The notes under the pieces were generated by a model, which was not told the origin of the DNA, did no database searches, and saw only the letters and a list, made by a program, of their open reading frames with translations. 64,000 nucleotides of DNA from SP5GCR1 sp965199685 (GTDB taxonomy: Bacteria > Pseudomonadota > Gammaproteobacteria > Poriferisulfidales > Oxydemutatoraceae), in assembly GCA_965199685.1 (NCBI GenBank), contig OZ241323.1, positions 2,790,001 through 2,854,000 on the forward strand, read 5' to 3'. How positions within the stretch are numbered: the stretch's first letter is position 1; every line of letters starts with the position of its first letter. The position numbers and the translations under genes are program-made. Shown here in pieces: positions 58,675 to 64,000 of the stretch.

Positions 58675-59017
58675 CGATAAGCGGAAAGTGGAAGTAAGTA
58701 TTATGGGCAAACTTTATTCCGTCGTGTGTCCAGTGCAGCAACAAGAAGAGCTAAAGGAAGCAGTCTCATTCCTAAACAATCAAGCAGAAGATCTCAAGCA
58801 TAGAGCCCAAGGCACGAAATCTTCGGAAGTGGCTTGGAACCGAGACAATCTGCTGGCGGTAATCGCCCTAAATTTAAGCTATGAGCTAATAAAGCTCAAT
58901 ACCAAGGTTTCTGGCAAAGCAATGGAGGCTGAAAAGCTGATTGAGCGCATTAAGAACAGTTTTGCGCAATCAGATGTCGACGATGCGATGCATAAGATTT
59001 CTGAGATATCCCTGTGA
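58667..59017 (+). CDS. zapA: cell division protein ZapA
   Basis: The 116-residue protein begins with the ZapA beta-hairpin (VEVSIMGKLYSVVCPVQQQE) and continues with EAVSFLNNQAEDL and a long C-terminal coiled coil containing RDNLLAVIALNLSYELIKL. ZapA tetramers cross-link FtsZ filaments. The 3' end overlaps the 5' arm of the 6S RNA that follows, the standard gammaproteobacterial linkage. Confidence 0.92.
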   Translation: MNDDKRKVEVSIMGKLYSVVCPVQQQEELKEAVSFLNNQAEDLKHRAQGTKSSEVAWNRDNLLAVIALNLSYELIKLNTKVSGKAMEAEKLIERIKNSFAQSDVDDAMHKISEISL

Positions 59018-59195
59018 TGTGCGTTAATCATTCATATAATCCTTTCCCGTATTTAATACTTAAGGTGTGTTGCGATGATGCCGGTGTGCATGCTCAAACT
59101 ATTGAGAAGCCTAAAGGTATTAGACGCGGCACCATTCCTATATCTGAGGGTCTAGGATTGCGGGTGAAAACGGCATTGTCGGGGATGTCTCGCTT
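59000..59195 (+). ncRNA. ssrS: 6S RNA
   Basis: Directly after zapA lies a sequence of about 190 bases that can fold as 6S RNA. The closing stem pairs GAGATATCCCTG (59003-59014) with CGGGGATGTCTC (59180-59191), with two G-U pairs. The central part, GGTGTGCATGCTC, an 8-base spacer, then GAGAAGCCTAAAGG, closely resembles the E. coli 6S segment GGTGAGCATGCTC..GAGAAGCCTTAAA. CGGCATTGTCGGGGAT resembles its 3' CGGCATCTCGGAGAT. 6S RNA imitates an open promoter and binds sigma-70 RNA polymerase in stationary phase. The exact ends are estimates. The region should not be annotated as a 71-codon gene. Confidence 0.82.
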
Positions 59196-59292
59196 ACTAA
59201 GAGCGGCGACTGCACGTGTTGTGTATTGAAACATATATGGCAAGGCGGTTTAGCCGATTCACATTTCTACACAACTTAAAAGGGGGTAGACA

Positions 59293-59697
59293 ATGGCTAC
59301 CAAACGTAGAACTATAAAAAGGCTAGTGAAGAAAAAGTCGAGTGCTACTAAAAAGCAGTCGGTGCTAGCTAAACGTAAAGCGGCGAGTGCCGCTCTGAAG
59401 AAGAAGGCTGCTTCTAAGAAGAAGTCTACGACTAAGAAGAAGGCTGCTCCTAAGAAGAAGTCTACGACTAAGAAGAAGGCTGCTCCTAAGAAGAAGTCTA
59501 CGACTAAGAAGAAGGCTGCTCCTAAGAAGAAGTCTACGACCAAGAAGAAGGCTGCTCCTAAGAAGAAGTCTACGGCTAAGAAGAAGGCTGCTCCTAAGAA
59601 GAAGTCTACGGCTAAGAAGAAGGCTGCTCCTAAGAAGAAGTCTACGGCCAAGAAGAAGGTTGCTCCTAAGAAGAAGTCCACGACCAAGAAGAGATAA
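59293..59697 (+). CDS. lysine/alanine-rich histone H1-like protein with tandem repeats
   Basis: The 134-residue product is almost only Lys, Ala, Thr, Ser and Pro. From about residue 37 it consists of eight tandem 12-residue units of the type KKKSTTKKKAAP, encoded by 36-bp DNA repeats (59401-59693). The N-terminal 35 residues (KRRTIKRLVKKKSSATKKQS) are also basic. Such proteins resemble eukaryotic H1 tails and bacterial HctB/AlgP-type DNA-binding proteins that compact or regulate DNA. GGGGG precedes the start at suitable distance. The unit number may vary between strains. Confidence 0.8.
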   Translation: MATKRRTIKRLVKKKSSATKKQSVLAKRKAASAALKKKAASKKKSTTKKKAAPKKKSTTKKKAAPKKKSTTKKKAAPKKKSTTKKKAAPKKKSTAKKKAAPKKKSTAKKKAAPKKKSTAKKKVAPKKKSTTKKR

Positions 59698-59708
59698 TAT
59701 CTCTTTTG

Positions 59709-59740
59709 TAACAAGCCCTGACTTATATCAGGGCTTGTTA
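59709..59740 (+). terminator. strong hairpin terminator after the histone-like gene
   Basis: A perfect 13-bp stem TAACAAGCCCTGA / TCAGGGCTTGTTA with a 6-base loop starts 12 bp after the stop codon. The tail TATATCCTTT is only moderately T-rich. It is unlike the dispersed repeats. Confidence 0.75.
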
Positions 59741-60014
59741 TATATCCTTTGGAGGGGTGCTAGGCGAAGCCTGAGTACTTGCGCAAATCTAACCACTATG
59801 CGCCATTGAATTTATGATAACCACCGTAGGGGAGGGCTAACATGGGGCTGTTGAAAAAGTATCTGCATTAGTACATTCCCCTCCTTTGGAGGGGTGGCAG
59901 CCGAATGCATTTTGTAATGCATGCGTTTAACAATCATGCTGAGGTTCTGCATAATGTCACGCCGATTGACCTACTGGCTCAATCGGCGGCTTTATTTTGC
60001 CCCTACAATTCTAT
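59741..60014. repeat. repeat mosaic between histone-like gene and outer-membrane barrel gene
   Basis: It contains a GGGAGGGCTAACATG arm and a GGGGCTGTTGAAAAAG MITE end at 59844. A CCCCTCCTTTGGAGGGG hairpin follows, then the ATGCATTTTGTAATGCATGC segment also found at about 43112, and a GCCGATTGACC/GGCTCAATCGGC hairpin (about 59963-59989). The right MITE end is missing, so this is a recombined copy. Confidence 0.75.
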
Positions 60015-61034
60015 CTAAAACGTTGCCTGCCAGCCCAAGGTATAAGCATAGTCAACCTCAAGCTGAGGTCCGTCTAAATGCTGGTAAAAAGGTAGCACAA
60101 ATTCTGCTGCCAGGCGATGACCTTTGAACATCCCATCTGGTTTTATAAAGTTAATTCCGATACCAAGTTCGGCACGCTCGCCACCGCGTAAATCCGCACG
60201 CGCAGTCGGAACCATTGCCGGATTCAATCTTCTATCTCGCCCTGATATATCGTTCCAAGACTTGCCGTTTATCCGCACCGAAGCACTCAAATAATCGGAA
60301 TGTCGATATGCTGCCCAGGTGCTCGCCATGTATTCATCACCCAAACGATAGCCTTCATTATTCTTGCCTAGTCGCTGTGTGGTTTTTAATTGCAACCCCC
60401 ACGACCATTGTGGATGATGGTTAGTATAAGTTATGCCTAACATCGGATCGTATGTGCCAGAACCAAGTTGCATCGGATAAGGCAAGCGTATGTTTCCAAT
60501 TGGTGTATCATCCTTTTTGTTGGTATCGCCGGTGGGCAGACTCAAGCCCAAACCTATACCCAAATCATGCGAAGATTCCTCACTGGATTTTTTATGATAG
60601 AGTTTGTGCAATGCCATTAATTTGATATCGCCTAAACCTCTAGCACGAGTTGTGAACCTTCTACCCATACGATTTACCAAATCCATGGATTTATCCACAT
60701 AAGGCACCATTGCCATCAGGGTTAGGTTATTGCCGAGACCGTACATAGCACCGAACATGTGCATTTCCATAGTCATTTCCAGCGGCGACACCGGGAATGA
60801 CCTTAATACTTGGGCAGTGCTTATATTGCTTGAACCCGAACGATTGCCATCCATTTCCATACGTCCATAACGATAAGACAACATCAACTCTCCCTTTTTA
60901 TGTCCATGATCTCCCATGACCCCAATGGGTGCATGACCATCAGGACGCATCATCGGGTTATTCATCGGGGTGTTTGCATAAACTATCTGTCCTGTGCATA
61001 TAGCAAGCAGGAATGCAGTAAAAAATATCTTCAT
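60015..61034 (-). CDS. outer-membrane beta-barrel protein (MetA-pathway-like, transporter family)
   Basis: The 339-residue protein has a signal peptide ending near VYANT. Many alternating, glycine-rich beta-strands follow (GELMLSYRYGRMEMDG, FGAMYGLGNNLTLMAMVPYV, LGIGLGLSLPTGD, YTLGWQATF). The C-terminal Phe is typical of outer-membrane proteins. A His/Met-rich N-terminus (NNPMMRPDGHAPIGVMGDHG) suggests metal contact. It resembles the family annotated 'transporter' or 'MetA-pathway of phenol degradation' (PF13557), which often lies near metal-handling genes. It is divergent from the tungstate transporter genes, but a link is only inference. Confidence 0.7.
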   Translation of the reverse strand: MKIFFTAFLLAICTGQIVYANTPMNNPMMRPDGHAPIGVMGDHGHKKGELMLSYRYGRMEMDGNRSGSSNISTAQVLRSFPVSPLEMTMEMHMFGAMYGLGNNLTLMAMVPYVDKSMDLVNRMGRRFTTRARGLGDIKLMALHKLYHKKSSEESSHDLGIGLGLSLPTGDTNKKDDTPIGNIRLPYPMQLGSGTYDPMLGITYTNHHPQWSWGLQLKTTQRLGKNNEGYRLGDEYMASTWAAYRHSDYLSASVRINGKSWNDISGRDRRLNPAMVPTARADLRGGERAELGIGINFIKPDGMFKGHRLAAEFVLPFYQHLDGPQLEVDYAYTLGWQATF

Positions 61035-61100
61035 TAAATAATCTCCTTTTTTGTTTTGCGGGGGGAACGCTCTATAGATAGTCTGCTATTATACACAACA

Positions 61101-61799
61101 ATGGAATTTAGTAGTGCTTTGTATGAGTCCTTATTGCGTTTGGTGAGCCTGGATCCCGACCTGCTAGAAATTATTTTGTTATCGTTGCGCGTCAGCCTAA
61201 CTTCGGTGTTTATTGCCGCCTTAATCGGTTGCCCATTGGGTGCGTTGCTTGCCGTTGCTCGTTTCCCGACGCAACACTTCTGGGTTAATTTGATAAACGC
61301 GTTTATGGGTCTTCCGCCGGTTGTTGTCGGCTTGGTTGTCTATTTACTATTGTCTCGTTCTGGCGCATTGGGAATGTTGGAGCTGATATATACGCCGGCG
61401 GCGATGATAATTGCCCAGACACTTTTGATATTGCCTATTATTACTGCATTGGTGCGCCAAACCATAGATGATTTGTGGAGGCTCTATAGGGATCAATTAC
61501 TATCGTTGGGCAGCACCACAATGGCTTCTATTCGTACCTTATTATGGGAGGCGCGTTTTAGCTTAATAACCGCGGTGTTGGCAGGTTTCGGGCGTGGTAT
61601 AGCCGAAGTCGGCGCAGTACTCATAGTTGGCGGCAACATCAACCACTCTACCCGAGTCATGACGACCACAATCGCACTGGAGACCAGCAAGGGCAATTTA
61701 TCGTTGGCATTGGCGTTGGGGATAATTTTGATAGCCTTATCGCTGTTGATTACTTCGATTGCACAGATCGTTAAGCGTTTTGAACCAATGTATCGTTAA
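61101..61799 (+). CDS. tupB: tungstate ABC transporter permease
   Basis: The start at the ATG at 61101 gives 232 residues. The protein has five to six membrane helices. The ABC permease loop FGRGIAEVGAVLIVGGNINH carries the EAA-type motif in the form specific for molybdate/tungstate permeases. FMGLPPVVVGLVVYLL is typical of TupB. It forms the channel of a TupABC importer. The ATPase gene follows after 15 bp. Confidence 0.88.
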   Translation: MEFSSALYESLLRLVSLDPDLLEIILLSLRVSLTSVFIAALIGCPLGALLAVARFPTQHFWVNLINAFMGLPPVVVGLVVYLLLSRSGALGMLELIYTPAAMIIAQTLLILPIITALVRQTIDDLWRLYRDQLLSLGSTTMASIRTLLWEARFSLITAVLAGFGRGIAEVGAVLIVGGNINHSTRVMTTTIALETSKGNLSLALALGIILIALSLLITSIAQIVKRFEPMYR

Positions 61800-61814
61800 T
61801 AATCAATAAGGACG

Positions 61815-62516
61815 ATGGAACTTCAACTGCGCCATATCAGTTACAATATCGGCAATCGCCGCTTAATCAGTGATGTTGATCTGCATAGTGCCACGCAACA
61901 TTGCACTGCTTTATTGGGTGAGAATGGTTCGGGCAAGACCTTGCTACTTTATTTATGCCACGGCTTGCTTGAGCCTAGTGGTGGAGAGGTTTTATGGGAT
62001 ATGCGTCCGCCAAATGCTTGGCGAGGTGCAATTACGATGGTGTTCCAAAAACCAGTTTTGCTGCGGCGCAGTGCTTATAACAATGTAGACCATGCTTTGT
62101 ATTTACAAGGGTTAGCCAAAGCGACGCGCACCACACGCGTACTGGAAGCTCTAGAGCAGGTCGGCATGACCGAATACAAGGAATGTCAGGCGCATGTGTT
62201 ATCGGGTGGACAGCAACGACGTCTTGCTATCGCCCGCGCTTGGGCATTGCGCCCATCAGTGATCCTGATGGACGAGCCGACTACTGACCTTGATATACAT
62301 TCGGCAACGGCAGTGGAAGGTATCATCAAAAGTATGCAGCGTAGCGGCATAAAGATAATGATTGCAACGCATAATTTGGCACAAGTAAAACGATTGTGCG
62401 ACGAGGTCGTATTTATGGATCAAGGGAAACTGTTGTGTCACTCGGCTAAAGATGATTTTTTTGCAAAAGCAACCGAGCAGAAGATATGTACGTTCATCAA
62501 ATCACAAGAATTTTAG
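61815..62516 (+). CDS. tupC: tungstate ABC transporter ATP-binding protein
   Basis: The 233-residue ABC ATPase has Walker A (LLGENGSGKTLLLY), the Q-loop (TMVFQKPVLLRRSAYNN), the signature HVLSGGQQRRLAIARAW, Walker B (VILMDEPTTDLD) and the His switch (MIATHNLAQ). It has no C-terminal regulatory TOBE domain, as is usual for TupC. It overlaps the next gene by 31 bp, so the three genes are tightly coupled. Confidence 0.9.
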   Translation: MELQLRHISYNIGNRRLISDVDLHSATQHCTALLGENGSGKTLLLYLCHGLLEPSGGEVLWDMRPPNAWRGAITMVFQKPVLLRRSAYNNVDHALYLQGLAKATRTTRVLEALEQVGMTEYKECQAHVLSGGQQRRLAIARAWALRPSVILMDEPTTDLDIHSATAVEGIIKSMQRSGIKIMIATHNLAQVKRLCDEVVFMDQGKLLCHSAKDDFFAKATEQKICTFIKSQEF

Positions 62517-63301
62517 TCGTTGTTTTAGTACTGAGTGTTTTCGCACCAGCCGAAGCGCGTCGCGTCATTTTGGCTTCTACAACATCCACCGACAATTCTG
62601 GCTTGTATGAGTATTTGCTTCCTGAGTTCACTGCCGAGACTGGTGTCAAAGTGGATGTGGTTGCGGTCGGCACTGGTCGCGCAATCAAAATTGCCGAGCA
62701 AGGCGATGCCGATTTGCTCATCGTACACGACGAACAATCGGAGTTAGCTTTCGTAGACTCTGGCTACGGCATAGATCGGCACACCTTTATGTATAACGAC
62801 TACATACTCGTAGGTCCCAAGCCAGACACCATAGGAATAAGGCGTAGTGAGACGACTCGCATTGCACAGGCGATGCAAATGATCGCTGGCAACGCTGCAC
62901 CTTTTATCTCGCGAGGCGACGACAGCGGCACTCATAAAAAAGAACTGTCTCTGTGGGCTTTATCGGGTGTCGACCTGAGCGCACCCGGCCGATGGTATCG
63001 AGAAGTTGGTGCCGGTATGGGCGCAACATTGAACATCGCGAACGAGTTATCGGCTTACACTTTGGCAGATCGCTCTACATGGATCAGCTTCAACAATCGC
63101 GACAATCTAGTCATCGTTAAGGAAAATGATCCGTTGTTGTATAACTTTTATAGCATCATATTGGTTAGTCCCGAACGGTGGCCGGAAATCAACTCCCAAG
63201 ACGCGCGCCGTTTTTACAAATGGTTGCTTTCACCGCGAGGTTTGGCATTGATAGCATCCTTTCGTGTTAAAGGAAAACAGCTTTTTTATCCGATAAAATA
63301 G
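62486..63301 (+). CDS. tupA: tungstate-binding periplasmic protein
   Basis: The 271-residue protein has a signal peptide (to about APAEA) and starts its mature part with VILASTTSTDNSGLYEYLLP. The TTST motif contacts the oxyanion in TupA. GDADLLIVHDEQSE and FISRGDDSGTHKKELSLW are further family motifs. Tungstate is needed for enzymes such as some formate and aldehyde dehydrogenases, which fits a C1-using organism. The order tupBCA, with the binding protein last, differs from the common tupABC. In the window no tungstoenzyme gene is visible. Confidence 0.92.
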   Translation: MYVHQITRILVVVLVLSVFAPAEARRVILASTTSTDNSGLYEYLLPEFTAETGVKVDVVAVGTGRAIKIAEQGDADLLIVHDEQSELAFVDSGYGIDRHTFMYNDYILVGPKPDTIGIRRSETTRIAQAMQMIAGNAAPFISRGDDSGTHKKELSLWALSGVDLSAPGRWYREVGAGMGATLNIANELSAYTLADRSTWISFNNRDNLVIVKENDPLLYNFYSIILVSPERWPEINSQDARRFYKWLLSPRGLALIASFRVKGKQLFYPIK

Positions 63302-63458
63302 TCCGTTCATCGGAATTTTTGACAGCAGAGATGAAACGAATATATAGTTAGCCTAAGCAAACCGCTTTAATAAATTATATAATTTATTGTTTAGGGTTTA
63401 GATATGATAAACTTTACTATTTTAGAACCCACCGAAGATTGTATATGAGAGCTGAGTA
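63302..63458. promoter_or_regulatory. ftsH upstream region with AT-only palindrome
   Basis: The 157-bp spacer contains a perfect 20-bp palindrome of A and T only (63369-63388, AATAAATTATATAATTTATT). It is AT-rich around it, with a TATGATAAA box at about 63404. It probably contains the ftsH promoter. The usual ftsJ/rlmE gene upstream of ftsH is absent here. Confidence 0.4.
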
Positions 63459-64000
63459 ATGAGTGACTTTTTGAAAAACCTAGTTTTGTGGATTATCATC
63501 TCTGCCGTCATGATGGCAGTATTTAATACCTTTGTTGCTAAAAGAGATCCGATATCGGATATCTCTTACTCAAGGTTTATTGCAGATGTAGAAAACCAGC
63601 AAGTGCGTAGTGCAGAGATTGACCCCGACAACCGAACGATTACCGGATATTATGTAGACAACCGACGTTTTGTCACATATATGCCGCAAGACCCTGAACT
63701 CGTAACCCAATTATTGGAGAACAATGTAGAGGTTATGACCAAACCTATAGAGAAGCCGTCTTTATTGGTTGAGATTTTGATCAGCTGGTTCCCGATGTTG
63801 CTCCTCATTGGGGTGTGGATTTTCTTTATGCGTCAAATGCAGGGCAGTATCGGACGCGGTGGTGCAATGTCTTTTGGAAAAAGCCGTGCGCGTTTGATGG
63901 AGGAGGATCAGATCAAGGTCACATTTAAGGATGTCGCCGGTGTGGAGGAAGCCAAAGAAGAGGTTCTGGAATTAGTGGATTTCTTGAAAGACCCCGATAA
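63459..64000 (+). CDS. ftsH: ATP-dependent zinc metalloprotease FtsH, N-terminal part
   Basis: The frame from the ATG at 63459 runs off the end of the window, giving about 180 residues. It begins MSDFLKNLVLWIIISAVMMA (first membrane helix) and has the periplasmic domain with SDISYSRFIADVENQQV. A second membrane helix follows (WFPMLLLIGVWIFFMRQM), then SIGRGGAMSFGKSRARLM and the start of the AAA domain, VTFKDVAGVEEAKEEV. This is unmistakably FtsH, a membrane protease for misfolded proteins and LpxC. The AAA core and zinc site lie outside the window. Confidence 0.96.
   Translation, partial: MSDFLKNLVLWIIISAVMMAVFNTFVAKRDPISDISYSRFIADVENQQVRSAEIDPDNRTITGYYVDNRRFVTYMPQDPELVTQLLENNVEVMTKPIEKPSLLVEILISWFPMLLLIGVWIFFMRQMQGSIGRGGAMSFGKSRARLMEEDQIKVTFKDVAGVEEAKEEVLELVDFLKDPD

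Noticed and set aside
59014..59229. 71-codon open frame after zapA
   Set aside because: It lies within the predicted 6S RNA, has no family similarity, and its sequence is explained by the RNA fold.
59259..59714. 151-codon minus-strand frame rich in Phe, Leu, Val and Ala
   Set aside because: It is the reverse reading of the 36-bp repeats of the lysine-rich protein; the repeat structure creates the frame.
1052..60000. CRISPR array
   Set aside because: The dispersed repeats are not evenly spaced, have no unique spacers of constant size, and no cas gene is present.
1..64000. tRNA or rRNA genes
   Set aside because: I saw no convincing cloverleaf or rRNA segment by eye; a dedicated tRNA scan would be needed to exclude one completely.

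Overview
The window looks like part of a gammaproteobacterial chromosome. The evidence is a set of housekeeping genes arranged as in that class: rsmI divergent from lpoA-yraN; pepP-ubiH-ubiI divergent from a zapB-like gene, zapA and a 6S RNA; coaD-yfhL; and ftsH. An mtdB gene points to a tetrahydromethanopterin-linked C1 pathway, so the organism is probably methylotrophic or able to oxidise formaldehyde. A SPI-2-like type III secretion locus, a type II secretion operon and very many intergenic repeats suggest a host-associated or biofilm lifestyle. This last point is inference.

Layout. 1-6.2 kb: a truncated secreted protein, a nitrilase-family amidase, an orphan DNA methyltransferase, a GlcD-like FAD oxidase, a small coiled-coil membrane protein and a degenerate secreted subtilase. 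6.3-12.1 kb: a repeat-rich accessory zone with two near-identical Rpn-family nuclease genes on either side of an IS110 element, and two more small coiled-coil genes. 12.1-17.3 kb: yraN, lpoA, rsmI, a coiled-coil envelope protein and mtdB. 17.3-18.3 kb: repeats. 18.3-29.4 kb: an IS3/IS481-type transposase followed at once by ten to eleven co-oriented type III secretion genes: two EspA/SseB-like filament proteins, SycD-, CesT- and SsaE-like chaperones, an SseC/YopB-like translocator, a large candidate effector, the secretin SctC and the ring protein SctD. The ATPase, export gate and needle genes are absent from the window. 29.4-34.3 kb: ggt, ferredoxin, coaD, a membrane protein and a second orphan methyltransferase. 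34.9-43.1 kb: type II secretion genes gspC-gspD-gspA-gspB and gspE, with repeats and two small coiled-coil genes between gspB and gspE. 43.7-53.4 kb: a rhodanese, a secreted dockerin-repeat protein, a 2404-residue surface protein with a GlyGly-CTERM tail, and the matching rhombosortase. 53.6-63.3 kb: tpx, ubiI/ubiH/pepP, zapB-like/zapA/6S RNA, a lysine-rich histone-like protein, an outer-membrane barrel and the tungstate transporter tupBCA. 63.5 kb to the end: the start of ftsH.

How the parts fit together. The type II machinery would export the giant GlyGly-CTERM protein and the rhombosortase would process its tail, so 35-53 kb can be read as one export-and-display system. Nearly every intergenic gap, but not the type III genes, is filled by a mosaic of short palindromic repeats. 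Two hairpin families change sequence from copy to copy while keeping base pairing. The ACAT(G) loop of one family is the site where both a roughly 150-bp MITE-like element and the IS110 element have inserted. The 5' noncoding part of that IS110 carries a candidate bridge RNA. These repeats, the type III locus and the GlyGly-CTERM/dockerin module are the most interesting parts of the window.
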